From Verrucomicrobiota bacterium (lineage in GTDB: Bacteria > Verrucomicrobiota > Verrucomicrobiia > Opitutales > UBA953), in assembly GCA_030831965.1 (NCBI GenBank), contig JAURJZ010000007.1:1-64000 (forward strand): a stretch of DNA of 64,000 bases, read 5' to 3'. Positions 1 through 7,966 of the stretch are shown here, one piece after another. The position numbers and the translations under genes are program-made. Every line of letters starts with the position of its first letter. Position 1 is the stretch's first letter. The notes under the pieces were generated by a model that had not been told where the DNA came from, did not search any database, and worked only from the letters and a program-made list of their open reading frames with translations.

Positions 1-26
1 CCGGGGGCAAGCGCGGGAAAGGGGAC

Positions 27-55
27 TTGACCGTGGGGGGGTGGGTCGGTAGCAC
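27..55 (+). promoter_or_regulatory. candidate promoter of rpmF-plsX-fabH
   Basis: A TTGACC box (27-32) and a TAGCAC box (50-55) are separated by 17 bp and lie about 24 nt before the rpmF start codon. No Shine-Dalgarno-like sequence is visible in that leader. The call rests on motif and spacing only. Confidence 0.45.
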
Positions 56-79
56 CGACCCTCACAACCGACGTCCGCC

Positions 80-259
80 ATGGCCAATCCCAAACGCAAG
101 CAGTCCAAGCGCCGCAGCCGGCTTCGCCGCGGCCAGAACCAGTTCCGCGCCCCCAAGCTGGTCAAGGACGCCGAGTCGGGCGCCCTGCGCCGTCCCCACC
201 GCGTGGACCCGGTCACCGGCAAGTACCGCGGCCGCCAGGTGATCGACACCGGCGCCTGA
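80..259 (+). CDS. rpmF: 50S ribosomal protein L32
   Basis: A 59-residue basic protein of the large ribosomal subunit. It begins with MANPKRKQSKRRSR, the typical L32 N-terminus, and the downstream segment includes KLVKDAESGALRRPHRV. The four-cysteine zinc site of some L32 proteins is absent, so this is the zinc-independent form. It lies 25 bp upstream of plsX, the classic rpmF-plsX-fabH order that links ribosome and phospholipid synthesis. The ATG at 80 is the only sensible start. The upstream yceD-like gene, if present, lies outside the window. Confidence 0.93.
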   Translation: MANPKRKQSKRRSRLRRGQNQFRAPKLVKDAESGALRRPHRVDPVTGKYRGRQVIDTGA

Positions 260-284
260 CCCCGCCGGGCCGAGCGCCCGAGCC

Positions 285-1346
285 ATGGAAACACCCCAGG
301 CCGCCCACCGCATCGCCGTCGACTGCATGGGCGGCGACATGGGCCCCTCGGAGGCCGTCGCCGCCGTCGCCATCGCGCTGAAGGAGGGCTTGGTCGGTCC
401 GCAGGACCATCTCGTGCTCGTGGGCAACGAGGAGATCCTCCGCCTGCTCGCCCGCGAGCATCGCATCCGGCTCAGCGCCAACGTCAGCTTCCGCCACGCC
501 CCGGCCATCATCGCCCCGGACGACACGCCGATGACGGCGATGAAGGGCAAGAAGGACGCCTCGATGCTCGTCGCGGTCGAGATGCTCAAGGCGGGCGAGG
601 TCGACGCCGTCGTGTCCACCGGCAACACCAAGGTGCTGGTCGGCGCGGGCACCATCCGCCTCCGCGCGATGGAGGGCGCCGAGCGCCCCGCGCTCGCCGC
701 CATCATGCCGCGCCGCGAGGGCCACTTCGTGATGCTCGACGTCGGGGCCAATCCGGAGGCGACGCCGGAGCACCTCGTCCACAACGCGGTCCTCGGCCGC
801 ATCTACGCCCAGTCGGCCCTCGGGATCGCCGACCCCCGGGTCGGCCTGCTGACCGTCGGGACCGAGGAGGGCAAGGGCGGCGACCGCATCAACCGCACGC
901 ACGCCCTGCTGAAGGCGATGGGCGAGCGCATCCGCTACGTCGGGCCGGTCGAGGGCTTCGACGTCTTCGGCAATGTCTGCGACGTCGTGGTGACCGACGG
1001 CTTCACCGGCAACATCATCATCAAGACGCTCGAGGGCATGGTCTACATGGTGCGCGACCTGGTCGGCCCCAAGGTGCGCTACAACCCGGTCTACCTGGCA
1101 GGCGGCATCGCCATGTTCCCGCTGCTGCGCGAGCTCAAGGGCCACCTCAAGCCCGAGCGCTACGGCGGCGCCCCCCTGCTCGGGCTCAACGGCTTGGTCA
1201 TGAAGGCGCACGGGTCGAGCAACCGGCACGGGATCGCCAGCGCCATCCGGCTCGGCCGCGAGGCGCTCGAGGCCGGGGCCGGGCGGCGCATGCGGGAGGA
1301 GCTGGCCGCGGCCAACGCGGTCATCGCCGCCCACCCCGCCGCCTGA
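285..1346 (+). CDS. plsX: phosphate acyltransferase PlsX
   Basis: PlsX converts acyl-ACP and phosphate to acyl-phosphate, the acyl donor for glycerol-3-phosphate acylation in phospholipid synthesis. It is a peripheral cytoplasmic enzyme. The 353-residue product has the family's normal length. It shows the N-terminal VDCMGGDMGP motif, a VVSTGNTK segment, LDVGANPE, and a C-terminal KAHGSSN motif. It sits between rpmF and fabH, with 25 bp and 51 bp gaps, as in many bacteria. It is very probably co-transcribed from the promoter upstream of rpmF. Confidence 0.95.
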   Translation: METPQAAHRIAVDCMGGDMGPSEAVAAVAIALKEGLVGPQDHLVLVGNEEILRLLAREHRIRLSANVSFRHAPAIIAPDDTPMTAMKGKKDASMLVAVEMLKAGEVDAVVSTGNTKVLVGAGTIRLRAMEGAERPALAAIMPRREGHFVMLDVGANPEATPEHLVHNAVLGRIYAQSALGIADPRVGLLTVGTEEGKGGDRINRTHALLKAMGERIRYVGPVEGFDVFGNVCDVVVTDGFTGNIIIKTLEGMVYMVRDLVGPKVRYNPVYLAGGIAMFPLLRELKGHLKPERYGGAPLLGLNGLVMKAHGSSNRHGIASAIRLGREALEAGAGRRMREELAAANAVIAAHPAA

Positions 1347-1397
1347 GGCGTTTTTGCGTTCCCTTCGGGAGCCAAAACCCCTTCCCTTGACCCGTCG

Positions 1398-2408
1398 ATG
1401 CCCGCCCCGAAGTCCGTCATCATCCGCAGCGTCGGGGTCCACACCCCGGAGCGACGGGTAACCAACGAGGAGCTTTCCCGCACGGTCGACACCTCCGACG
1501 AGTGGATCCGCACCCGTTCGGGCATCGGCGAGCGGCGCATCGCCGGGCCGGACGAGAACCCCTCGGACATGGGCGCCAAGGCGGCCGCCCAGGCGCTGGA
1601 GCGGGCCGGCCTCTCGCCCGCCGACGTCGACCTGCTCGTCGTGGCCACGATGACGCCCGACCTGCCCTTCCCGTCCACCGCCTGCCTCGTCCAGGCCAAG
1701 CTCGGCCTCCGGCGCGACATCCCCTGCTTCGACATCGCCGCCGCCTGCTCCGGATTCATCTACGCCCTCCAGGTCGCGGCCGACATGGTGCGCGCCGGCC
1801 GCTACCGCCGGGCCCTCGTCATCGGGGCGGAAAAGCTCTCCAGCGTCGTCGACTGGACCGACCGCTCGACCTGCGTGCTCTTCGGCGACGCCGCGGGCGC
1901 CGCGGTCGTCGAGGCCTGCGACACGGCCGGGGTCGGCATCCTCGCCAACCTCCTCGGCGCCGACGGCTCCAACGCCGAGCTGCTCTGGGCGCCCGCCGGC
2001 GGCTCGGCCAAGCCCGCCTCGGCCGAGACCCTCGCGGCCCGCGAGCACTACCTCCGGATGAACGGCAAGGAGGTCTTCAAGCTCGCCGTGCGCGTCATGG
2101 CGAGCTCCTGCGAGAAGGTGCTCGCCGAGGCCGGCGTCGCCTCGGACCAGGTCGCCTGCTTCATCCCCCACCAGGCCAACATCCGCATCATCGAGGCGGT
2201 GGCCGCCCAGCTCGGGCTGGGCATGGACCGATTCCCCCTCAACCTGGAGTGCTTCGGCAACACCTCCGCCGCCTCCATTCCCCTCGCCCTCGAGCAAGCC
2301 TGGCGCGAGGGGAAGGTCCGCCACGGCGACCTCGTCCTCATGGTCGCCTTCGGCGCCGGGCTCACCTGGGGCGCCACCCTGCTCCGCTGGCATGAACCTA
2401 AACGCTAA
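1398..2408 (+). CDS. fabH: beta-ketoacyl-ACP synthase III FabH
   Basis: FabH condenses an acyl-CoA primer with malonyl-ACP to start type II fatty-acid synthesis. The 336-residue protein carries the full KAS III triad: Cys117 in AAACSGF, His258 in IPHQANIR and Asn288 in FGNTSAAS. The N-terminal DEWIRTRSGI motif is also typical. It follows plsX in the conserved lipid cluster. Its last 17 nt overlap the start of the next gene, which suggests translational coupling. The TTGACC just before the start codon is too close to act as a -35 box for this gene. Confidence 0.96.
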   Translation: MPAPKSVIIRSVGVHTPERRVTNEELSRTVDTSDEWIRTRSGIGERRIAGPDENPSDMGAKAAAQALERAGLSPADVDLLVVATMTPDLPFPSTACLVQAKLGLRRDIPCFDIAAACSGFIYALQVAADMVRAGRYRRALVIGAEKLSSVVDWTDRSTCVLFGDAAGAAVVEACDTAGVGILANLLGADGSNAELLWAPAGGSAKPASAETLAAREHYLRMNGKEVFKLAVRVMASSCEKVLAEAGVASDQVACFIPHQANIRIIEAVAAQLGLGMDRFPLNLECFGNTSAASIPLALEQAWREGKVRHGDLVLMVAFGAGLTWGATLLRWHEPKR

Positions 2409-3498
2409 CCTCCTCCTCGCGCTGGCCCTCCTCGCCGCAGCCCCCGCCCGGGCCGAGCTCCGACGTGGCGCCGACGGCTCCTGGGCGCTCGCCGAGGGAC
2501 GGCCGACCGACCTGCCCGCCGACCCCGCCGCGCGGGCGGAGATCCTCTCGGCGCTCAACCGGGCCCAGGCCGCCCTCGACGCCGGACGCAACGGCGACGC
2601 CATCGGCGCGGCCGACGACGCCATCGACCCCGCCGAGGAATCGGAGGCCGCGGCGCAGGCGCGCCTCATCCGGGCCCGGGCGAGGGCCGAGCGCCGCCAA
2701 TTCGACGACGCCCTGGCCGACCTCCGCTGGGTGACCAGCCGGCGCATCGACTTCCCCAAGCTCGACGCCGCGGTCGACCTCCAGCTGGCCCTCGGCCGGC
2801 GCCTCGCCTCCGGCGAGTCCCGCCGGCTGGGCGGGTGGATGCCCTGGTTCGCCGACCGAGCGCTCGCCCTCGAGGCCTACCAGGACGCGCTCCGCGCGGC
2901 GCCGCGCGGCCGCCGGGCCGACACCGCGCTCCTCGAGCACGCGCGCCTCGCGCACGAGCTGGAGCGGCCCGAGGACGCGCTCGAGTCCCTCGAGCGCCTG
3001 GTCGGCGAGCACCCCGACTCGCCCCACCTCCCCGAGGTGCTCGCGCGGCTCGCCGAGCTTCGCGCGGCCGATTCCCCCGGCCCCCACTGGGACCAGGCCT
3101 CCGCGCGCGAGGCGCTGCTCGCCCTCGAGAGCCTCGTCAGCCAATACCCGTCGAGCCCCGAGGCCGCGGCCGCCCCGGCGCGCATCCGCGAGCTGCGCGA
3201 CCAGATGGCCGCCGCGCGCCTGCGCCTCGCCGAGTTCTACTGGCAGCGGCGCAACAATCCGGCCGCCGCGCGCCTGATGGCGGCCTCGGCCGTCACCCTC
3301 GCGCCCGACTCCGATTCCGCCAGGGAGGCGGGGGCGCTGATCGCGCGGATCGACGCCGGCGAGGAGGCGCCCGCCACCCTGGCGGACCGCGTGCTCGGCC
3401 GCTACCCGCGCCGCGCCGTCGCCGCCAAGCCCGGCGAGGCCGCGGCCGCCGCGCCCGCCTTCCGGGAGGAGCCGCCTCGGGCGGCCGGCGAGCGATGA
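2392..3498 (+). CDS. secreted TPR-like protein
   Basis: A 368-residue alanine- and leucine-rich protein of unknown function. Residues 1-21 form a signal peptide ending APARA. The rest is helical-repeat sequence with TPR-like units, such as AIGAADDAIDPAEESEAAA followed by ARLIRARARAERRQFDDAL, and another near DALESLERLVGEHPDSPHL. This is the pattern of periplasmic or outer-membrane-associated tetratricopeptide proteins such as YbgF or BamD-like scaffolds. It overlaps fabH by 17 nt upstream and the next lipoprotein gene by 4 nt, so the three are likely one operon. A specific function cannot be assigned. Confidence 0.75.
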   Translation: MNLNANLLLALALLAAAPARAELRRGADGSWALAEGRPTDLPADPAARAEILSALNRAQAALDAGRNGDAIGAADDAIDPAEESEAAAQARLIRARARAERRQFDDALADLRWVTSRRIDFPKLDAAVDLQLALGRRLASGESRRLGGWMPWFADRALALEAYQDALRAAPRGRRADTALLEHARLAHELERPEDALESLERLVGEHPDSPHLPEVLARLAELRAADSPGPHWDQASAREALLALESLVSQYPSSPEAAAAPARIRELRDQMAAARLRLAEFYWQRRNNPAAARLMAASAVTLAPDSDSAREAGALIARIDAGEEAPATLADRVLGRYPRRAVAAKPGEAAAAAPAFREEPPRAAGER

Positions 3499-3977
3499 GG
3501 GTCGCGGCGCTCGCCCTCCTCGCGGCCTGCCTGTCGGGATGCTCCGCCTACCGGCTGGGCGGGGAGCCCGCGCTGCGCGACATCGAGGTCCGGCCGGTCC
3601 GCAACGCCACGCCGCGCCCCGGGACCCACGCCGCGCTCGACCAGGCCCTGCGCGCCGCCCTCGCGTCCGACGCGCGCCTCCGCGTCCGAGCGGGCGGCGC
3701 GCCGCTCGAGGCCGAGGTGGTGGCCTTCCAACGGGCCGGCGCGGCGCGGCAGGCGGACGACGCGGTCCTCGACCAGGCCTTCCGCGTCACCCTCACCGTG
3801 CGCTGCACGCTCCGGTCGGCCGACGGCCGGCGCACGCTCTTCCGGGACCGGGACTTCTCGTCCTCGGGCATCCTGGCCGCCACGGGCGACCTGGCCGGGG
3901 AGGAATCCCGCCTGCTTCCCCGGCTGTGCGCCGAGGTCGCCGCCCAGGTCCGCGACGCCGCCGTCGGCGCCTGGTGA
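3495..3977 (+). CDS. LptE-like outer-membrane lipoprotein
   Basis: A 160-residue predicted lipoprotein. The signal peptide MRVAALALLAACLSGCSAYR contains the lipobox LSGC, so mature Cys would be residue 15. The mature part begins SAYRLG, then has a DIEVRPVRNATPRPG strand and a central FRVTLTVRC strand. This is the arrangement seen in LptE, which plugs the LptD barrel during lipopolysaccharide export. Length matches LptE (about 160-190). Its ATG overlaps the upstream stop (ATGA). Sequence identity in LptE is always low, so the name is an inference; DUF4136-type or other small lipoproteins are alternatives. Confidence 0.6.
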   Translation: MRVAALALLAACLSGCSAYRLGGEPALRDIEVRPVRNATPRPGTHAALDQALRAALASDARLRVRAGGAPLEAEVVAFQRAGAARQADDAVLDQAFRVTLTVRCTLRSADGRRTLFRDRDFSSSGILAATGDLAGEESRLLPRLCAEVAAQVRDAAVGAW

Positions 3978-3978
3978 C

Positions 3979-4632
3979 ATGAACCCCGTCGTCCTCGCGC
4001 CCTCCCTGCTCGCCGCCGACCACGCGGACTTCGCGGGGGGCGTCGCCGCGATCGAGCGCGCCGGGCTCGGCTGGGTCCACCTCGACATCATGGACGGGCA
4101 CTTCGTGCCCAACCTCAGCTTCGGACCCCAGGTGCTCGCGGCGCTCCGGCCGCGCACCAAGCTGCACTTCGACACCCACCTGATGCTGCTCAACCCCGAC
4201 CGCTACGTCGAGGCCTTCGCCAAGGCGGGCGCCGACCGCATCACGGTGCACGCCGAGGCGGACCACGACGTCGCCCGGACCCTCGCCCGCATCCGCGAGC
4301 TCGGCTGCTCGGCCGGCATCGCCATCAACCCCGACGCCGACCCGAGCGCGACCTTCCCCCACCTCGACGCGGTCGACCTCGTGCTGTGCATGACCGTCTT
4401 CCCCGGCTTCGGCGGGCAAGCCTTCATCGCCGGCGCGGCCGAGAACATCCGCGGGGTCGCGGCCGAGCGCGCCCGCCGCGGGCTCGCCTTCCGCATCGAG
4501 GTCGACGGGGGCATCAACGCCGAGACCGCCGCGGTCTGCCGCTCGGCCGGCGCCGACACCCTCGTGGCCGGCACGTCCTTCTTCAAGGCGCCCGACCCCG
4601 CGGCGGCGGCTCGGGCGATGGCGGGAGCCTGA
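3979..4632 (+). CDS. rpe: ribulose-phosphate 3-epimerase
   Basis: Rpe interconverts ribulose 5-phosphate and xylulose 5-phosphate in the pentose phosphate pathway. The 217-residue TIM-barrel protein has LAPSLLAAD at its N-terminus, the metal-binding HLDIMDGHFVPN motif, and HFDTHLML. The second Asp region is EVDGGINAET and the phosphate site is LVAGTSFF. It starts 1 nt after the stop of the lipoprotein gene, so it is likely in the same transcript. Length is normal. Confidence 0.96.
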   Translation: MNPVVLAPSLLAADHADFAGGVAAIERAGLGWVHLDIMDGHFVPNLSFGPQVLAALRPRTKLHFDTHLMLLNPDRYVEAFAKAGADRITVHAEADHDVARTLARIRELGCSAGIAINPDADPSATFPHLDAVDLVLCMTVFPGFGGQAFIAGAAENIRGVAAERARRGLAFRIEVDGGINAETAAVCRSAGADTLVAGTSFFKAPDPAAAARAMAGA

Positions 4633-4659
4633 GCCGGGGGCAAGGGCGGCCGACGGGGA

Positions 4660-5838
4660 TCAGGCGGCGGGGGGCGGGTCGAGCCGCAGCGCCTTCTCCG
4701 TCTGCAGGCGGAGCTGGCCGCAGGCCGCCTCGATGTCGTGGCCCTTCTCGCGCCGCAGGGTGACGGACACACCGGCGTCGCGGAGGATGTCGGCGAAGCG
4801 CGCCTGGCGGGTGAGGCTGGGGCGCTTCCAGGGGAGGCCCTGGACGGTGTTGTAGGGGATGAGGTTCACGTGCGCGTGGAGGTCGCGGGCGATGTCGCGC
4901 AGCCGCTCCGCCTGGTCGAGCCCGTCGTTCACCTCCTCGATGAGGATGTACTCGAGGGTCAGCATCCGCCCATGCCGCCGCGCGAAGGCCTTGCAGGCGG
5001 GCAGGAGCTCCTCCAGCGGCCACTTGCGGTTGACGGGCATGATCTTCTCCCGGACCTCGTTGGTCGCCCCATGCAGGCTGATGGCCAGGCGAAGCCCGAG
5101 GGGCTCCTCGGCCAGCTGGAGAATCCTCGGGACGACGCCGGAGGTGGAGACGGTGATGCGGCGGGCGCCGAAGCCCAGCCCCCAGGGAGCGTTGACGGCC
5201 CTGAGGGCGGCCATGAGGTTGTCGTAGTTGGCCATGGGCTCGCCCATGCCCATGACCACGATGTTGTCGAAGGAGGCCAGGCCCTGGGCCGCGCGCTCGG
5301 GCGAAACCGCGTCCTCGACCCGGCAGACCTGGATCAGCTGGCAGACGATCTCGCCCACGGACAGGTTGCGCTTGAAGCCGTCGAGCCCCGAGGCGCAGAA
5401 CCGGCAGCCGAAGGCGCACCCGACCTGCGTGGAGATGCAGATCGTGCGGCGCGAGCGCTCCTGACCCACGCCCTCCATCGGCGCCCGGATGATCACGGTC
5501 TCGATGAGGGAGCCGTCGCGCAGCCGCTGCAGCAGCTTCTGGGTCACGTCGGTGGCGACCCGCTTGCCCATCACCTCGGTCGGGGAGAAATCGAAGGTCG
5601 CCTCGAGCCAGGCCCGGAGGGGGGCCGGGAGGTTGGTCATGGCGGAGGCCGACTCCGCCCGCCGCTTGTGGACCCACTCCAGGATCTGGGCGGCCCGGTA
5701 ACGGGGATGGCCCTCGGCCCCGAGCCGCGCGGCGAGGGTCTCGGGGGTTTCCCCGTGAATGGGGGGTTTTTCGGGGCTGAAAGCCATGGGGGGAGGGCGG
5801 GCAAGGAGGACGGCCGCCTTCTTACTTGCAAGGCCCAT
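4660..5838 (-). CDS. rlmN: dual-specificity 23S rRNA/tRNA adenine-C2 methyltransferase RlmN
   Basis: A radical-SAM methyltransferase acting on A2503 of 23S rRNA and A37 of some tRNAs. With the start used here it has 392 residues. The [4Fe-4S] motif is CAFGCRFC (Cys141, Cys145, Cys148). GMGEPMANYDN and ISLHGATNEVREKIMP are family signatures. The methyl-carrier Cys lies near the end in IEAACGQLR. I chose the ATG at 5838 because GGAGG (5846-5850) lies 7 nt before it. The alternative ATG at 5787 gives 375 residues and no SD. The long start would place the RBS within the leader of the divergent GreA fusion gene. Confidence 0.93.
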   Translation of the reverse strand: MGLASKKAAVLLARPPPMAFSPEKPPIHGETPETLAARLGAEGHPRYRAAQILEWVHKRRAESASAMTNLPAPLRAWLEATFDFSPTEVMGKRVATDVTQKLLQRLRDGSLIETVIIRAPMEGVGQERSRRTICISTQVGCAFGCRFCASGLDGFKRNLSVGEIVCQLIQVCRVEDAVSPERAAQGLASFDNIVVMGMGEPMANYDNLMAALRAVNAPWGLGFGARRITVSTSGVVPRILQLAEEPLGLRLAISLHGATNEVREKIMPVNRKWPLEELLPACKAFARRHGRMLTLEYILIEEVNDGLDQAERLRDIARDLHAHVNLIPYNTVQGLPWKRPSLTRQARFADILRDAGVSVTLRREKGHDIEAACGQLRLQTEKALRLDPPPAA

Positions 5839-5866
5839 CGTTTTGCCTCCAAAAACCACCTTTGCA

Positions 5867-7882
5867 ATGAGCAACAAGGCGACTTCCCAGCAGCAACCCA
5901 AGGGTCCGAATCTCGACCATGCCCTGCAGCGGCTGGCGGACGGAAAACCCGCCTACTGCCTGCACCAGAACTGGGGCCTCGGCATCATCCGCGAGCTGGC
6001 CTCCGACGGCCAGTCGCTGCGCATTGATTTCCCCGAGCACAAGCGGGTCGGCCATCCGATGGACCTCGGGTTCTGCCGCACCAAGCTGGAAATCCTCGAT
6101 CCCGCCTCCCTGCTCGCGTCCGCCTACTCGCCCGAGAGCAAGGACAAGGTCGCGGCGATGGTCGCCAACGACCCCGTCGGCCTCGTCAAGGCCCTGCTTC
6201 ACGAGACCGAGACCGGCGACCTCTCGGCCCTCCGCCTCGAGAACACCCTCGAGCGCATCTTCTCGGCCTCCGCGCCCGCGGACAAGGACCGGGCCGCCGC
6301 CTTCAAGACCTGGTGGACCCGAGCCCGCGCCGCCCTCCGCAAGGACCGCGCCATCCTGACCCCGGAACGCAAGGGGGGCGTCTACACCCTCCTCGAGGCG
6401 CCCTCCGACCCCGGCCAGGACCTCTTCGGGCAGTACGCCGCCGCCAAGGACGACGCCCGGCGCCTGCAGCTCCTCGCCGAGCTGGTCTCCCTCCCCGCCG
6501 CCGACTCGCGCGGCGTCGCCACCGCCGAGAACCTGGCCGTCGTCTCCGCCCACCTCTCGGAGGCCCTGGGCCAGGTCCCTCCCCCGGGTCGCCCCGCCCG
6601 CCGCGGCGAGCGCCTCGCCGACCTCCTCGTGGGGATCTGGAACCGCAACCTGCTCTTCGCCCCCGCCAACGAGAACGTCGCCACCCTGGCGCCGACCGCC
6701 TCGGACGTCGTCGCCCTCATCCTCGACGAGGCCGAGCTCCTCCACCTCGCCCTCAACATCCCCCACTCGAGCGAGCACATCCGCAACCTGCTCGACCTCA
6801 TCCGCGCCCACCACGGCGCCAGCTGGCAGGAGAAGGTCTTCGGCCTCCTCTCCCACAAGGGCCTCGGCCAGACCAAGGGCGGCTCGGCGAAGCTCGTCTC
6901 CGAGACCATCAACTACCTCTCCGAGGCCGACCTCGAGAAGGAGCTGGGCGCCCGCCTGGCCGACTGGGTCGACCGCCGCCAGGCCGCCGGCCCCGTGCTC
7001 ATCTGGGCCACCAAGAACCGCGGCTCGAAGCGCCACGCCGCCATCCTCTCCCAGCTCTCCGGGGCCGGCCTCCTGCGCGCCATCCTCGCCTCCATCGGGG
7101 ACGACGCCCTGGCGTCCAACTCCACCGCGCGGAACCCCCTCGCCAACGAGCTGCAGCGCGACCGCACGCTGCTCTCCGACCTGCTCCGTCCGGAGGGCGG
7201 CGAGCCGGCCAGCACCGAGGTGGTCTTCGACCTCGCGCGCACCCTCCTCCGCACGATGGGCCTCGACCCCATGACCAAGAAGTCGCTGCTCGCGCGCCTC
7301 ATCGCCATCGAGCCCGAGGTCAACTCCGTCGCCAAGTCGCTCGGCGAGTCCAAGGCCGAGCCCGGGGCCGAGCAGCAGGTCGACCGCGAGAAGGTGCTCT
7401 ACGTCTCCAAGGAGTCGCTCGCGGCGCGGCGCGCCGAGCTGGAGGACATCGTCAAGCACAAGCTCCCCGAGATCAACGAGGCGATCCAGGTCGCCAAGGA
7501 GCACGGCGACCTTCGCGAGAACTCCGAGTACAAGATGGCCCGCCAGGAGAAGGAGCGCCTCCAGGCCCGCGCCCAGGACCTCGAGAAGGGCATCGCCAAG
7601 GCCGAGGTCGTCGACTTCGCCAAGGCCACCGCCGACACCGTCGGCATCGGCTCGCTCTTCGAGCTGACCCGCGCCTCCACCGGCACGACCGACACCCGCG
7701 CCATCCTCGGCGCCTGGGACACCGACACCGAGGGCCCGGTCGTCATCATGCCCTACCTCTCGGCCCTGGCCAAGGGCCTGATGGGCAAGAAGGCCGGACA
7801 GCTGATCAAGGTCTCCGTCGGCCAGACCGTCGAGCACTGGACCATCTCCAACCTCCGCCGCTGGGTCGACCACCGGGGCTGA
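5867..7882 (+). CDS. transcription factor: Tudor-like N-terminus fused to GreA
   Basis: A 671-residue protein whose C-terminal 165 residues (about 507-671) are a complete GreA/GreB module. The coiled-coil tip GDLRENSEYKMAR keeps the two acidic residues (Asp548, Glu551) needed to stimulate transcript cleavage by RNA polymerase. The C-terminal FKBP-like part ends SVGQTVEHWTI. Residues about 30-80 (HQNWGLGIIREL, then LRIDFPEHK) resemble the Tudor-like domain of PcrA/Mfd/CarD that binds the polymerase beta subunit; this is my pattern match. The middle (about 90-490) is helical and unassigned. A strong terminator follows. Standard GreA is only about 158 residues. Confidence 0.85.
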   Translation: MSNKATSQQQPKGPNLDHALQRLADGKPAYCLHQNWGLGIIRELASDGQSLRIDFPEHKRVGHPMDLGFCRTKLEILDPASLLASAYSPESKDKVAAMVANDPVGLVKALLHETETGDLSALRLENTLERIFSASAPADKDRAAAFKTWWTRARAALRKDRAILTPERKGGVYTLLEAPSDPGQDLFGQYAAAKDDARRLQLLAELVSLPAADSRGVATAENLAVVSAHLSEALGQVPPPGRPARRGERLADLLVGIWNRNLLFAPANENVATLAPTASDVVALILDEAELLHLALNIPHSSEHIRNLLDLIRAHHGASWQEKVFGLLSHKGLGQTKGGSAKLVSETINYLSEADLEKELGARLADWVDRRQAAGPVLIWATKNRGSKRHAAILSQLSGAGLLRAILASIGDDALASNSTARNPLANELQRDRTLLSDLLRPEGGEPASTEVVFDLARTLLRTMGLDPMTKKSLLARLIAIEPEVNSVAKSLGESKAEPGAEQQVDREKVLYVSKESLAARRAELEDIVKHKLPEINEAIQVAKEHGDLRENSEYKMARQEKERLQARAQDLEKGIAKAEVVDFAKATADTVGIGSLFELTRASTGTTDTRAILGAWDTDTEGPVVIMPYLSALAKGLMGKKAGQLIKVSVGQTVEHWTISNLRRWVDHRG

Positions 7883-7901
7883 GCCCGCCCGCCCCCCTGC
7901 C

Positions 7902-7933
7902 GAAGGCCCTCCGCCGGGGGGCCTTCCTCTTTT
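7902..7933 (+). terminator. intrinsic terminator after the GreA fusion gene
   Basis: A perfect 8-bp stem (GAAGGCCC at 7902-7909 with GGGCCTTC at 7919-7926) is followed by TCTTTT. It lies 19 nt after the stop codon of the GreA fusion gene. Confidence 0.85.
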
Positions 7934-7960
7934 GACACCCGGCCGCCGCGGCCCCTTGAT
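7932..7960 (+). promoter_or_regulatory. candidate leaderless promoter of the ArsR-methyltransferase gene
   Basis: TTGACA (7932-7937), 17 bp, CTTGAT (7955-7960), then 6 nt to the ATG at 7967. The expected transcription start coincides with the start codon. The -35 box shares its first bases with the T-tract of the preceding terminator. Confidence 0.5.
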
Positions 7961-7966
7961 GGGCCC

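Noticed and set aside
1-79. 3' end of a yceD/DUF177 gene before rpmF
   Set aside because: A 9-codon frame ends at position 30, too short to recognise; the region instead holds a good promoter.
1386-1397. TTGACC just upstream of fabH as a -35 box
   Set aside because: It is only 12 nt before the start codon, with no room for a -10 box.
4738-6027. Long plus-strand open frame opposite rlmN
   Set aside because: It mirrors RlmN codons; RlmN has complete catalytic motifs.
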